From the NCBI GenBank assembly GCA_032622095.1, contig CP136068.1, positions 134,111,989-134,175,988 on the forward strand: a stretch of 64,000 bases of DNA, written 5' to 3'. The DNA comes from Siphonodentalium dalli (Eukaryota; Mollusca; Scaphopoda; Gadilida; Siphonodentaliidae). The notes under the pieces were generated by a model. The model made no database searches. It was not told the DNA's origin and was given only the letters and a program-made list of their open reading frames with translations. Positions 46,984 to 57,420 of the stretch are shown here, piece after piece. Position numbers and translations under genes: made by a program. The number at the start of each line of letters is the position of its first letter. Position 1 is the stretch's first letter.

Positions 46984-47480
46984 TTAAGCGCAATTCCTTA
47001 TTAGATGTGAATTTTGCCTCCTACATGTATATGTTCATCGCTTTTTGAGACCCCCACCCACTATACTAGGCACTAAGCCTTTTGCCAGTATTTTAGCTGG
47101 GCACTTTGCAATGAAATCACAGGGGTCCAGATTTTTTAAAATGAAAATAACAATGTCACAGATATGAGAGGCCTTTGTCACATATTATTATTTATCTTTG
47201 CTTTATGGTGGGCCTATATAGACTTTAATGATGTAGGCTATTCAGGCCTGTGCCATTTAAAATTAATCCATGGTGATCAGCCGGGGGAATCATGAATTTG
47301 TTTATTTGCGCTAAAGCCTTAATGGAAGTTTTAAACGCAAATAATTTGCGCTTTAAGAGTAATATGATCTATTTGCGCTTGAGAAAAAAATTATTTGCGC
47401 TGAAGCATAACTGATTTGCATTTAAGCACAAATGATTTGTTCTTAAGCGCAAATGGTTTGCACTTGAGCACAAGTGACAG
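46984..47480. repeat. Second, sparser field of CTTAAGCGC-type motifs
   Basis: Includes ATTTGCGCTTTAAG, AAGCGCAAATGG and related forms at about 47305-47475, plus GGCCTGTGCCATTTAAAATT (about 47253), shared with 36590. It is a diverged relative of the 35.5-37.7 kb region. Confidence 0.65.
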
Positions 47481-48119
47481 ACTAACAAGTCCCAAAATTA
47501 ATCATTTAAATTATTTAATGGCATGAACAGTGATTTTCAGTAAAGACACCAGCTTCTACAATTCATTAGGATGGGGTCTGTTGTGACAGTCAGGCAGGGA
47601 CGTGCTGTCTGGGGGATGTCTCTGTTGGGGTGGGAGAGTGTCCATCTTGGGGAAATTCCTGTGTGAAATTTCCATCTGTTTTAGCAACTGTTTTGGCAAC
47701 ATTTTTTACCAAAGTTGGGGGGGGGGTGAGACACACTGAAACAATAACTGCATCAATGAATCATTTACAAATTTAGAATTCCATATGATAATTGATATTT
47801 TCCATTTGCCATTTTGGCATGAAAATCATTGAAATTTCCTACTAATTCAGGCTATGCCTATGGTTCTTTAGTTTCCCCAACCAATCAGTTTCCCCAAATT
47901 TTATTTTGTTGACACATTCATACAACTGAATTAATTTAATGTTTATTTATAATCATATGTTGTCACAATACCGCCCAATCACAAATTCACAACATATTGG
48001 GTTGTTTATATTTTCTCCATAGTTAACCTCAGTCATCTTTTTCTGGTTTTGCGCATGGGTCGAATTGTCAGTCCGAAGTGTTTTGGACGGATACCACACT
48101 ATGGCCAAATTGGTCGACC
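47481..48119. other. No gene recognised
   Basis: Unique AT-rich sequence with a short G-run (about 47718-47726). Confidence 0.45.
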
Positions 48120-48737
48120 ATCTGGGATGTGGTATGTAGGGTGTATCAAAGTAATTAATGATGTAAAGAGTAAAATCCAATATGGCTGCGGACGACCATG
48201 TTTTTTTGGGTAAATGACCCCAAAATGACTCGTTCCCATCTAGAGGTCACCCCGATGATCCATATGAAGTTTGGTGACGATCAAATCAGGGATGTGGTCT
48301 GTAGGATATGTCAAATGATTTATGGCTGACAGTGGACACGTTTTAGGGCCAAATGACCCTCAAATGACTCGTTCCTAACTACGTCCCAATGTCAACAGCC
48401 ATGAGAAATTTCATTGATGGTCCAACTAAAGGTACGACCTGCAGTCCGTGCCAAAGGATTTAGTCATGCGAAGAGTAAAATCCAAGATGGCTTCTGGCGG
48501 CCAGAATATTTGGCCGAATGACCTATTGAAAGTGTCAATGACACTGTAGCTCAACTTAGGTAGGGGAATAATTTAATGGTTGACAACAGATGGGTCTGCA
48601 GCACATGCAAATAGATTTTGTAGAAATATTTAGTGATACAAAGAGTAAAAACCAAACTGGCCATTGGCGGCAATATTTTTTTTGCCGAATGACCCCAAAA
48701 TGACGAGTTCCCATCTAGGCCACCCTGATACTCAATA
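48120..48737 (+). repeat. Diverged family A units with an embedded 5' end
   Basis: Four degenerate units (GGGATGTGGTATGTAGGGTG subtype). AGTGTCAATGACACT (48531-48545) and TAGCTCAACTT (48547-48557) interrupt them. The array continues beyond a hAT-like insertion to 49333. Confidence 0.7.
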
Positions 48738-49268
48738 CAAGGATGGATCCAGGGCTCTTTTGATACCTGTTACAGGTTTGGGCGCCCAAACTCTGGTTGC
48801 CTAAATGTCCCCAAATTGCAAGTGGATAGTTTTATTAAAGCTGAATTTTCTATATTTTGAAGGAAATCTTCTATTATAATTCAACAACATGCAATGCAAA
48901 TCATCAATATACAGTTGATATAGAGCCTTTATTTGCTTAATCAAGTGTCCAGTGAGAAATAATTTAACCCTTTCATGACTGGGGCTTCTTGAAATTTTGC
49001 AAAAATCCTGTGCCAATACATTCTCTTATATAAATGAGTCTCCCATCTAAGGAGCCTCGTATATATAATATAATACATTGGCCTTTATCTTGACCTTGTA
49101 AGCCAGTGCATTTTCTTATGCGGGATTTTTAATGCTGCACCTAAGGGAGGGGGACCCTCCCCCCTCCCGTACCCACCCCCATCTCGGGCCAACGGCCCTC
49201 GGGATATGCCTTCGGCATATCATGGTCCCAAAACAGGTGTCCCCAAAAAATCCCTGGATCCATCCCTG
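48738..49268. mobile_element. hAT-like MITE with 8-bp target duplication
   Basis: ACTCAATA flanks the element on both sides (48730-48737 and 49269-49276). The left terminus is CAAGGATGGATCCAGGG. The right terminus, read inverted, is CAGGGATGGATCCAGGG, so the 17-bp inverted repeats differ at one position. An 8-bp duplication and CAGGG ends are characteristic of the hAT superfamily. The 531-bp interior has GC-rich hairpins (about 49180-49225, such as GATATGCC/GGCATATC) and no transposase. Confidence 0.85.
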
Positions 49269-49333
49269 ACTCAATATGAAGTTTGGTGATGATCAGATCA
49301 GGGATATGGTCTGTAGGGTGTGTCAAAGGATTT
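49269..49333 (+). repeat. Family A remnant continuing past the hAT-like MITE
   Basis: ATATGAAGTTTGGTGATGAT...GGTCTGTAGGGTGTGTCAAAGG resumes the diverged family A unit split by the insertion. Confidence 0.7.
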
Positions 49334-49420
49334 ACAGTAATGCCTTAAGTAATCAACCTCTTAACTAAAGCAGAATTATGGGTAACTTTTCAGTATTTAG
49401 TCGGAAATATGGCTCATTGT
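49333..49420 (+). mobile_element. Mariner-like MITE, left half only
   Basis: TACAGTAATGCC...GCAGAATTATGGGTAACTTTTCAG...GGAAATATGGCTCATTG matches the left arm of the palindrome at 16924. The right arm is missing, so the copy is truncated. Confidence 0.7.
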
Positions 49421-49717
49421 GCATTAAAAGGTATTGCATCTCATAATTCTCATTGGAATATGCCTTGAAAACAGCAATGTTTTCTCAAGATCCATGTGAA
49501 CATTTGACACCTAGGTTGTTTTACATACAAAAAACACCATATGGACCGAACTTCGAAAAAAAAAAAAAAAAAAAATCTGTGCTAATTGAGCACTAAAAAG
49601 TGATATAACCCTTTAACAGGCTATCATTTGAATATGCCATATAACAAAAATGTATTTTCAAGATCCATTTGAAATTTTGACACTTTCAATTGTTTTCCTG
49701 ACAAAAAATACCTTATG
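49421..49717. other. No gene; poly-A tract
   Basis: Contains an A-run at about 49556-49575 and two loosely similar segments with GAATATGCC...TCAAGATCCAT at 49455 and 49630. No gene is seen. Confidence 0.5.
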
Positions 49718-49810
49718 CCCAAAAATAAGGGTTTAATCAAGTTTATGAATGGGTATCCCAATATGATGGGATACCCATTTATAAACTTGATTAAACCCTT
49801 ATTTTTTGGG
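49718..49810. repeat. Hairpin, arms about 43 bp, six-base loop
   Basis: The left arm CCCAAAAATAAGGGTTTAAT...GGGTATCCCA pairs almost perfectly with TGGGATACCC...ATTAAACCCTTATTTTTTGGG. The compact size and tight loop suggest a MITE centre or cruciform-forming palindrome. Confidence 0.85.
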
Positions 49811-50911
49811 ACTGTATGTCCAACTGTGGTAGATTGACCTAATTTATACAGGAATTTGTAGTTATAGAACCAACTCTTTCCATGAACCCTGTGTGATGGC
49901 TGGAGTGAATTTTTTTTCGGAATTACATCACGATACAAGGCCCAAGTGAATCTTATTTGGAATACTCACCAATGCTGACCAATGAAGTAAAAAGGCACTG
50001 TGTGACAAATATATCCTACCTTATGTGTATTTAGCTGTGCATGGTTTGTTAATTAGGCCAGCCTATTATCATATTAGAACAGTCTCCAATAACATACAAG
50101 CTCTCTGCACACTGCTCTGCAGGGAACATTGTGAATTTGGCAACAGTCCAAGCAGGCTCTCTGCATGGATCACTGTGAATTTGGCAACAGTCCAAGACAC
50201 ATGGGGTATAATATAAACTGAACACCTGTGGCCAACTTGATCTCCAGAAGTGGAAGGGACAGTGTAGTGGGGTGGGGTGGGGTGGGGGGTGGAAGTTGGA
50301 TTTTGAGTGTGTATGATTCACAACTTTTGTAAATAAAAGTTAATACACATGTACCGGTAGTTGGAAATTTCATACATTATTACACTACAACGTAAAGGTT
50401 AAAATACATGGTTACCATTGCCTGGTATCCCAACTAGTAATTATTGTCCCCATTATGATGGGGTCGGGGATCGAGTGATGGAGGTATTTTGAGGGGGTGG
50501 GAGTCACAACTGTTATAAAGAATTTTAACAGTTGGAAATTTCATACATGATTACACTAACTTTTTGTCCCCATTTATTTTACTGCTGTCTGGAATATCAA
50601 TCAATTAGAACAAATTCAAGCTATATGTGGCCTATCATTCTCAAATAATTTTAATTTCAACTGAAAAACATTTTCAACAATTGGAAATTTCATTCATGGC
50701 CTGGCATTGAACACAATTTAATAATTGGAAATTGTTCATATCTGTTCGATACCCCTCCCTCACTTTAAAATTGGGGAAGGTCAATGTCGCCAAAGGGTAG
50801 AAAACGTCATATAAACCATTTTTAGCTTGTTGTCTGGTCCTCATTTCCATACATTATCTCTTCCAGTTAGATACTGCAGGCAACCGGTGTACCACGTTAA
50901 GTTCCCCCCCT
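49811..50911. other. No gene recognised
   Basis: Contains two tandem GCAACAGTCCAAG phrases (about 50137 and 50182) and a GGGGTGGGGT stretch (about 50267-50290). Otherwise there is nothing supportable. Confidence 0.45.
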
Positions 50912-50975
50912 GGATAAGTCACCCCGCGGGGGAACTTATCCTAGGATAAGTTCCCCCCCGCGGGGTGACTTATCC
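50912..50975. repeat. Perfect 64-bp GC-rich palindrome
   Basis: GGATAAGTCACCCCGCGGGG...CTTATCC is followed, after TA, by its inverted copy GGATAAG...CCCCGCGGGGTGACTTATCC. It marks the left edge of the inverted 170-bp array system. The outermost right edge (about 61510-61590) has related GGATATC...CCCCC motifs. Confidence 0.85.
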
Positions 50976-51004
50976 TAGGATAAGTTCCCCCCACCCTGGA
51001 TAAG

Positions 51005-51130
51005 TTCCCTCCCATGTATGACAAAAAAATAATTTCACTCATTTGATATCGTTTGGTCCTCAAATGGCCAGAAAAATGTTTTTTGAGATTGAAATTTTTT
51101 TTTTATTATTTTTTATTTTTAAAAAAAAAG
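51005..51130 (+). repeat. Left arm of the inverted repeat bounding the 170-bp array
   Basis: CCCATGTATGACAAAAAAATAATTTCACTC...GGCCAGAAAAATGTTTTTTG is matched in reverse complement at about 61400-61530. The arms enclose about 10.3 kb, of which 6.5 kb is the inserted LTR retrotransposon. Confidence 0.85.
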
Positions 51131-51239
51131 TGACAAATTGTATTTATCATGCATTTGATTGTTTGTTCCTGAAATGGCCATTTTTTTTTTTTTTTTTAAT
51201 TAAATTTTTTTTTTTTTATAAATGTCCAGGCTTGGATAT

Positions 51240-52445
51240 TCCCCACCCCCCACCCATCACCTACATGACAAATAAAAATCAACTTATGATTTTATCGCTT
51301 ATTTTGCTTTATATATTCATGAAACAGCGAGAAATTAACTTCTTCTGACAACAAGTTGTTTGAGTCAGGGTTTGGGGTGGGGGGGGGGGGGGGGGGAAGA
51401 TGTCGTGGTCAGGATATCTCCCCCCCCCCCCACCCAGCACCTACATGACAAAAAAATAATCTTATGGTTTTATCGCTCGTTTTGCTTTATATAGTCATGA
51501 AACAGCGAGAAATTAACTTCTTCTGACAACAAGTTGTTTGAGTCAGGGTTTGGGGGGGGGGGAAATGTCCAGGTCAGGATATCTTCTCCCCCACCCAGCA
51601 CCTACATGACAAAAAAATAATCTTATGGTTTTATCACTTGTTTTGCTTTATAGTCATGAAACAGCGAGAAATTAACTTCTTCTGACAACAAGTTGTTTGA
51701 GTCAGGGTTTGGGGTGGGGGGGGGGGAAATGTCCAGGTCAGGATATCTCCCCCCCCCCCACCCAGCACCTACATGACAAAAAAATAATCTTCTGGTTTTA
51801 TCGCTTGTTTTGCTTTATATAGTCATGAAACAGCGAGAAATTAACTTCTTCTGAGAACAAGTTGTTTGAGTCAGGGTTTGGGGTGGGAGGGGGGAAGATA
51901 TCCAGGTCAGGATATTTCCCCCCCCCCCCCCCCCCACCCAGCACCTACATGACAAAAAAATAATCTTATGGTTTTATCGCTTGTTTTGCTTTATATAGTC
52001 TTGAAACAGCGAGAAATTAACTTCTTCTGAGAACAAGTTGTTTGAGTCAGGGTTTGGGGTGGGGGGGGGGGGAAATGTCCAGGTCAGGATATCTTCCCCC
52101 CCACCCAGCACCTACATGACAAAAAAATAATCTTATGGTTTTATCGCTTGTTTTGCTTTATCTAGTCATGAAACGGCGAGAAATTAACTTCTTCTGAGAA
52201 AAAGTGTTTTGAGTCAGGGTTTGGGGTGGGGGGAAGATGTCCAGGTCAGGATATCTTCCCCCCCCCCCACCTACATGACAAAACAATCATCTTATGGTTT
52301 TATCGCTTGTTTTGCTTTATCTAGTCATGAAACGGCGAGAAATTAACTTCTTCTGAGAAAAAGTTTTTAGAGTCAGGGTTTGGGGTGGGGGGGGGGGGAG
52401 ATGTCCAGGTAGGTCAGGATATCCACCCCCACCCGCCACCTACAT
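51240..52445 (+). repeat. 170-bp array, plus orientation (about 7 units)
   Basis: The landmark CAGCGAGAAATTAACTTCTT occurs at about 51325, 51503, 51662, 51831, 52007, 52172 and 52339 (spacing 159-178 bp). Each unit carries a G-run of 7-18, then AGATGTCCAGGTCAGGATAT and a C-run, so each boundary is a small palindrome. Length variation is mostly in the homopolymer runs. Confidence 0.9.
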
Positions 52446-53068
52446 GACTCAAAAAACTTGTTCTCAGAAGAAGTTAATTTCTCGCTGTTTCTTATATAAA
52501 GCAAAACGAGCGATAAAACCATAAGATTATCTTTTTGTCATGTAGGTACTGGGTGGGGGGGAGATATCCTGACCTGGACATTTCCCCCCCCCCACCCCAA
52601 ACCCTGACTCAAACAACTTGTTGTCAGAAGAAGTTAATTTCTCGCTGTTTCATGACTATATAAAGCAAAACGAGCGATAAAACCATAAGATTATTTTTTT
52701 GTCATGTAGGTGCTGGGTGGGGGGGGGGGGGAAGATATCCTGACCTGGACATTTCCCCCCCCACCCCAAACCCTGACTCAAACAACTTGTTGTCAGAAGA
52801 AGTTAATTTCTCGCTGTTTCATGACTATATAAAGCAAAACGAGCGATAAAACCATAAGATTATTTTTTTGTCATGTAGGTGCTGGGTGGGGGGGGGGGAG
52901 ATATCCTGACCTGGACATCTTCCCCCCCCACCCCAAACCCTGACTCAAACAACTTGTTGTCAGAAGAAGTTAATTTCTCGCTATTTCATGACTATATAAA
53001 GCAAAACGAGCGATAAAACCATAAGATTATTTTCTTGTCATGTAGGTGCTGGGTGGGGGGGGGGGGGG
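52446..53068 (-). repeat. 170-bp array, minus orientation, left of the retrotransposon
   Basis: Orientation flips at about 52445 (CCTACATGACTCAAAAAACT). Units then read as reverse complement (AAGAAGTTAATTTCTCGCTG) up to the G-run where the LTR element inserted. Confidence 0.9.
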
Positions 53069-53985
53069 TGTGCCAATACGGGTACATATAACTCTTAGGC
53101 TATCAGAACGGTTTGATTATTTATTTACAACAAAGTCAATAATGTTCAATCATCAGCATCTGGGTTTCTCCTGGTTGAGTTTATCTTCCTGCCGTCTGCT
53201 CGGTTTAGGGTCTTCTTCTGTCTTCATAGATTGGGCGTGTCTACTTGTCATCTACTCGGTTGAGTTCCGGTTGAGTTTATCTTCCTGTCGTCTGCTCGGT
53301 TTAGGGTCTTCTTCTGTCTTCATAGATTGGGCGTGCCTGCTTGTCATCTACTCGGTTGGGTTCCGGCTGAGTTCGTCTTCCTGTCGTCTGCTTTGCTTCG
53401 TAGCGTTGTTAGAAATACAAGATTGTAATGTGTACCTTGTATTCCCGTCCGCGTTCCTGGCTAGAGTTCCGGTCTGTCTTCATAGCGTCACCACGAGAGT
53501 TATCGGTCACATCTTGGTAGCTGGTTAGAACTGTCTGTGTGTGTGTCTGTCCAGGTCTCAATTTTGCTTGCCACTAAATAGGACCATGGTGTTATTCCGC
53601 CTGGATCCGCATTTCATGATCCATCGGATGGGGCGTTCCTGGGCTGCTCATGCGAGGTAATTTTCCTATGTGTTCCTCTGTGTTCTTCAGGTATCTTATC
53701 CTTGCCTTCGTGCCGCGTTAGGTTTCAATGGGCGCCGTAGGTAAAGTATCTCGTCTCGCTAATCCCTTAAGCGTTCTGTTTACTTCATAGTTGTCTTACT
53801 ATGTATGTATGTATGTATCGGCCTGGTTACTGCTAGATGTCCGCCAATTCGTTTTGATGTCGCAATGTTGATGACCAGTCATCAGGGGCGCTAGTATGTG
53901 TGGTAAACTAGCGGCTCCCGCGACTAAGATACTGCCTTCTTCTTCCCGGGTTGAAAGTTATGTCCCTGGGGGTTGTCTTGGCACA
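53069..53985 (-). repeat. 3' LTR
   Basis: 917 bp with three differences from the 5' LTR. AATAAA on the minus strand at 53120-53125 would direct polyadenylation of the element RNA. The plus-strand 160-codon frame across it is antisense to the element and arises because its internal repeat is 96 bp, a multiple of three. Confidence 0.92.
53175..53400 (-). repeat. 96-bp tandem repeat inside the LTR
   Basis: On the plus strand, TTGAGTTTATCTTCCTG starts at 53175 and 53271, and a third partial unit CTGAGTTCGTCTTCCTG starts at 53367 (period exactly 96). The same structure is in the other LTR. Tandem units in LTRs often hold promoter or enhancer elements, but nothing specific is recognised here. Confidence 0.85.
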
Positions 53986-53995
53986 TTACTCCTTC

Positions 53996-54290
53996 GCTTT
54001 TTCGATTTAAAGTTGATCTTGAAATCGCAAGTCTGATTCGTCGCCGCGCGGCAGGGCGATGATTCGTCGGAGTGTTTCGCAACAGCGGCCGCGGCGACAG
54101 ATAGCTGGTGCGATGTCGTCCCCCGTCATGCAAATCGGGTTGTCTGGGCGTCTCTCAGACAACTCCGACTTACTGGCTGTGACTGTTTTTTATTTTAAAG
54201 TTGATCCTGAAAGCCCAATCCGCCGCTGCGTAGCAGGTTGATGACTCGTCGGAGTAGTTCGCAACAGCGGCATCGGTGAGTGAGAGGCCT
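53996..54290 (-). repeat. Diverged direct repeat of about 100 bp, period about 187 bp, beside the 3' LTR
   Basis: TTTAAAGTTGATC...GACTCGTCGGAGT...CGCAACAGCGGC occurs at about 54006-54100 and again at about 54193-54275. It lies just inside the 3' LTR where the polypurine tract should be. The bases next to the LTR (AAAGCGAAGGAGTAA, minus strand) are only moderately purine-rich. Confidence 0.65.
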
Positions 54291-54780
54291 CCGTTGTTCG
54301 TATGTACGTCGATGTCGTTGGTACGGCTGTTGTCGTGCTCTAGCGTAGGTTCGCTGGCGAGTCCGGATCGGCTGTCGGTGTTCGTCCGTGAAGTAGTACC
54401 AATCGGGGTCGATGTCGATGAGTGCATCTTCAGTTTCTCTGGGCGGGCTGTAAGGCGGGGGAGGTGACTGTGTTGCGTAATATCGTCTATGCTCGTTGTA
54501 AAGGCTGAACCCATGGCTGGTTGTAGGATGTGGGTGACTGCATGCGCGGCATCATGTCGAGGTAGCTTTCATGCGGCCGCCTGCTGGCGGATGGTCGTGC
54601 ATCTGAATTGGGTGTCATATTGTCATCATCGGATGTCGAGGTATTTCCGTCCTCAATGTCCGAGTATGGGGGTAGGTTCTGACAACTAGTCGACCCTCGT
54701 TCCACCGCCATGGTCAGCCTGTAATACTCAAACGGATATTTGTGTGAGGTTTGAGAACAAATGACACAGTCAGTATACAC
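54170..54780 (-). other. Overlapping low-complexity ORFs near the 3' LTR
   Basis: Two frames (54487-54780 and 54170-54514) overlap by 28 bp and encode Ser/Thr/Asp-rich, motif-free peptides. They may be 3' untranslated or degenerate ORF3 sequence. I do not support them as genes. Confidence 0.3.
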
Positions 54781-55178
54781 AATGGTTACTTTTCTGATTT
54801 ATCGGTATCGCTTGAGGGTCGTCAGATCGGCCCAATACGAAAATGGAATTTACAACTAATTATATAGATGGAGCGGTTGACGAACAGTTAAACACAAGAT
54901 AAGTCGGGGTGATTGATTTCAATCATCAAAACATATGACTGAATGTCGGGATTTATAGTCCCTATTTAACGCTCGCTATAATAATTATGATAATTATACA
55001 ACTATAATACCATGGACATCGTTACGCAACAATTAATATTTGAAATATATGAAATGCATAAATGTCTATATACATGCAACGATTCTAATATCCGCGCAAC
55101 AATAATTACGGGGGAAATGCGGAACACATTTATATATGATACATAATTAATACTAATCCAAATCCGCCACAGATGTGG

Positions 55179-55460
55179 TCAGCCTCTGACGGCTATAATT
55201 GGATATACATGTAGGCGTTCCTGATTGTTGTCCCTGAATGGCGCAGGCGGCTTTGGTTCATCCGTCTCCATTGCTTCGTCTATGGGCTCTTTGAACACGG
55301 CATTCAGGATATCCTCAGGTCCCTGGTCTAACTGCTTATTATACATAATGGCTAACCTTGGTAAATGTCGTTTAACAAATTTCCACCAGAATCGGTGGGT
55401 CAAGATAATGAAAATTACTACTATAGTTGTTACTAGGGCAAAATACCGCCCTGGCCATCT
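55179..55460 (-). pseudogene. Possible env-like C-terminal remnant: membrane anchor and tail
   Basis: The open frame after a stop at 55461-55463 begins with a strongly hydrophobic segment of about 15-18 residues (including LVTTIVVIFIIL). A short basic/aromatic stretch (THRFWWKFVKRH) and about 55 residues of Pro/Glu/Asp-rich tail follow. That is the layout of a single-pass membrane anchor with a cytoplasmic tail, as in the envelope-like ORF3 proteins of some metazoan gypsy elements. There is no in-frame ATG. A charged upstream segment lies in another frame (about 55432-55548), so the reading frame is broken, and no ectodomain is seen. Env identity is an inference from position and topology. 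Confidence 0.35.
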
Positions 55461-55842
55461 CTACCATTCATTGGGGTAATAACTTTCATTCCTAAGTCAG
55501 CCATGTGAATCTTCTCGATCTCGTGTAATTTGCTCGGGGTGCGCTCAACTTAGTAACCCTAAAGATGGCGATATTCGCGTCGGCGTGCTACTCGTTATCT
55601 CTCGGCGCGTGATTGTAAAGTTCAAGGCTTTATTTATTAAATCGCCACGCGCACGGGCCGGGTTTCATGGGGACGCGCGACCTGTGATCGATAGGGGTAC
55701 GACTATTTATTTCGACTCGGTTCGGGCCACTGGGTTAAATATTACGGAGCCAGGTTAGGTTTGCCAATAAGCCAGTTAAGGGTAGGGTCCCGTGCATTCT
55801 GTAATGAAAGCAAGGTCAGTAGTCTGAGTATCGGATTACAAT

Positions 55843-56031
55843 TTACATCACTGCTGCCATTGAGTACAGTAGGTTTTTAAATGATTGCTTGGTGTTTACG
55901 TCGCTAAGCGCTCCATTCATGAACTGCTTACACTTGCGTGGGGCCGGTACGGGCCGACATTCACGAGGAGTTTGTTCAATGGCGGCCACTTCCATTAACT
56001 CATCCCCTGAGCTGTCATCACTCGTAACCAT
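55843..56031 (-). CDS. Small ORF after pol, unknown
   Basis: 62 codons from an ATG at 56031, starting 42 bp beyond the pol stop. It is acidic at the start (SDDSSGDELMEV) and basic in the middle. It could be the beginning of a third ORF, a spliced exon, or chance. No domain is recognised. Confidence 0.25.
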   Translation of the reverse strand: MVTSDDSSGDELMEVAAIEQTPRECRPVPAPRKCKQFMNGALSDVNTKQSFKNLLYSMAAVM

Positions 56032-56073
56032 CCTTGTTACTTTGCGCCCGTGTCGACGAGGCGCTGGGGCGCG

Positions 56074-57420
56074 TCATGCCTTGGCACTCGGCTCTGATCT
56101 CTCGTCTGTGGACGAGTCAGGGTTTTGTAGCGGCCCTGAGCGTGCGAGTCGCATTTTTCTACGCTGTAAGCGCACCTTAAGCTCGCTTAAAGGGACATCT
56201 TCGTCATCGGAGTCGGAACATTGTCTCCGATATCGAGCGATTACATCATCTGGTAATGGTTCGGTTTCATCGCCAGAAGACCCACCCACAGGGTTAGGGA
56301 CAGGGACGTCGCTATCTTCGTCTTCGGGGGGAACAACATACGTTTGAGCACGCTTGTTGTTGTCAGTTTTGGGGATTTCCCATTCCAGGTTGGCTTTGCG
56401 CATATGTTCAGCATGGGATTGCGTGACTTTCCCAGTTAATTGGTTTCTTAACTCGAAAGTGACGGGCGTTATCTGTCTAGTTATGCGGAAGTAGGGTTTC
56501 CATTTACTTTCCAGTTTGCTTTTCCGCAAGTGATTCTTAACAAACACGGCCTCACCAATTTCGAATTTAATGGCCTTGGCCTTTTCGTACATTTTCGCTG
56601 CTCGTTGGCGTTTAACCTGTTTCATGTGTTTGTGCACCAGCGTAAGTGATTTAGGCTGTTGCCGTAATGCTATTTGACAATAACCCTTCCCAGCACGATT
56701 ACGTCTTCGTTCATACGTGACTGATTTTCCAACCACACTGCCGCGCCGTAGATAAACGGTTTTATTAGTGTTGTTCACGAGTAGCAATGGGACTTGTTGT
56801 CTTTTGCCTAGTTCCGAAATCGAATTCCTTACCTCCAAACCGGGTTTTGATGCTAGGTAACCTTTCTCGATTTGGGCAACCTCTACTAATGTCGACTTGT
56901 GAAGAGAAGCTAAGTTTTTCGATTTACCCATACATAAAGTTGACGTTTGGGGCTTTAAATTAACCTTGCAGGTCAACCTCAGGAGGGAAGCTATGTGCGC
57001 GTCCGATTCCAAGGGGACGTACACGTCATTGACCTTGAGACATCCCAGGTCATAATATAGTCTGACCCCCCGAGAGGTCAACCAATCCCTCCCTAATATC
57101 ATGTTCCGGGTCATATCATTCACCACATAAAATTTATGGGTTAATTTTAAGTTCGCCATTCTGAAGGTTAATTCCACGCTACCAAGCACGCCCAATGATT
57201 TCCCATTCACGGAGCTAAGGTTAATGTGTTCCCTAGTTAGTTTTGGTTGAAACTGTAATGCGTCATAGACGCGTTTGTGAATCAATGACACTTCCGCGCC
57301 ACTATCTACTAATGAGCGGTATTTATTTTTACCTATTCTAACTAAACATGAGCTGGGGTTCCCCACAATATTTATGTTATATTTCCTCCCATTTGTGGCC
57401 TCAATGAGAGGATTCCTTAG
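56074..57420 (-). CDS. Pro-(deleted Pol)-integrase C-terminal ORF, expressed by -1 frameshift
   Basis: The open frame has no ATG near its start and is reached by frameshifting from gag. Counting from the GTG at 57366, a retropepsin spans about residues 10-110, with the catalytic DSGA at 21-24 and the C-terminal ILGRDWL at 90-96. A linker follows. From about residue 230 the protein switches to integrase C-terminal sequence: a basic helix (HKHMKQVKRQRAAKMYEKA), then a GPY/F-like domain around KWKPYFRI (288-295) and HAEHMRKA (319-326), and an acidic Ser/Asp/Glu-rich tail to residue 430. Reverse transcriptase (no YxDD), RNase H and the integrase HHCC/DDE parts are absent, roughly 2.5 kb by comparison with full elements. 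The deletion left the frame open. The product would be a Gag-Pro fusion with a DNA-binding-like tail. Confidence 0.85.
   Translation of the reverse strand, partial: LRNPLIEATNGRKYNINIVGNPSSCLVRIGKNKYRSLVDSGAEVSLIHKRVYDALQFQPKLTREHINLSSVNGKSLGVLGSVELTFRMANLKLTHKFYVVNDMTRNMILGRDWLTSRGVRLYYDLGCLKVNDVYVPLESDAHIASLLRLTCKVNLKPQTSTLCMGKSKNLASLHKSTLVEVAQIEKGYLASKPGLEVRNSISELGKRQQVPLLLVNNTNKTVYLRRGSVVGKSVTYERRRNRAGKGYCQIALRQQPKSLTLVHKHMKQVKRQRAAKMYEKAKAIKFEIGEAVFVKNHLRKSKLESKWKPYFRITRQITPVTFELRNQLTGKVTQSHAEHMRKANLEWEIPKTDNNKRAQTYVVPPEDEDSDVPVPNPVGGSSGDETEPLPDDVIARYRRQCSDSDDEDVPLSELKVRLQRRKMRLARSGPLQNPDSSTDERSEPSAKA

Noticed and set aside
48001-48180. 75-codon minus-strand ORF at 47953-48180
   Set aside because: Partly overlaps a diverged family A unit and has no recognisable motif.
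53046-53528. 160-codon plus-strand ORF (and its twin at 58646-59104)
   Set aside because: It lies antisense inside the LTRs. It stays open because the LTR's internal repeat is 96 bp, a multiple of three.
56889-56937. GTG codon at 57366 as the start of the second retrotransposon ORF
   Set aside because: The frame is open upstream to the A AAA AAC site overlapping gag, so frameshift expression explains it better than a GTG start.
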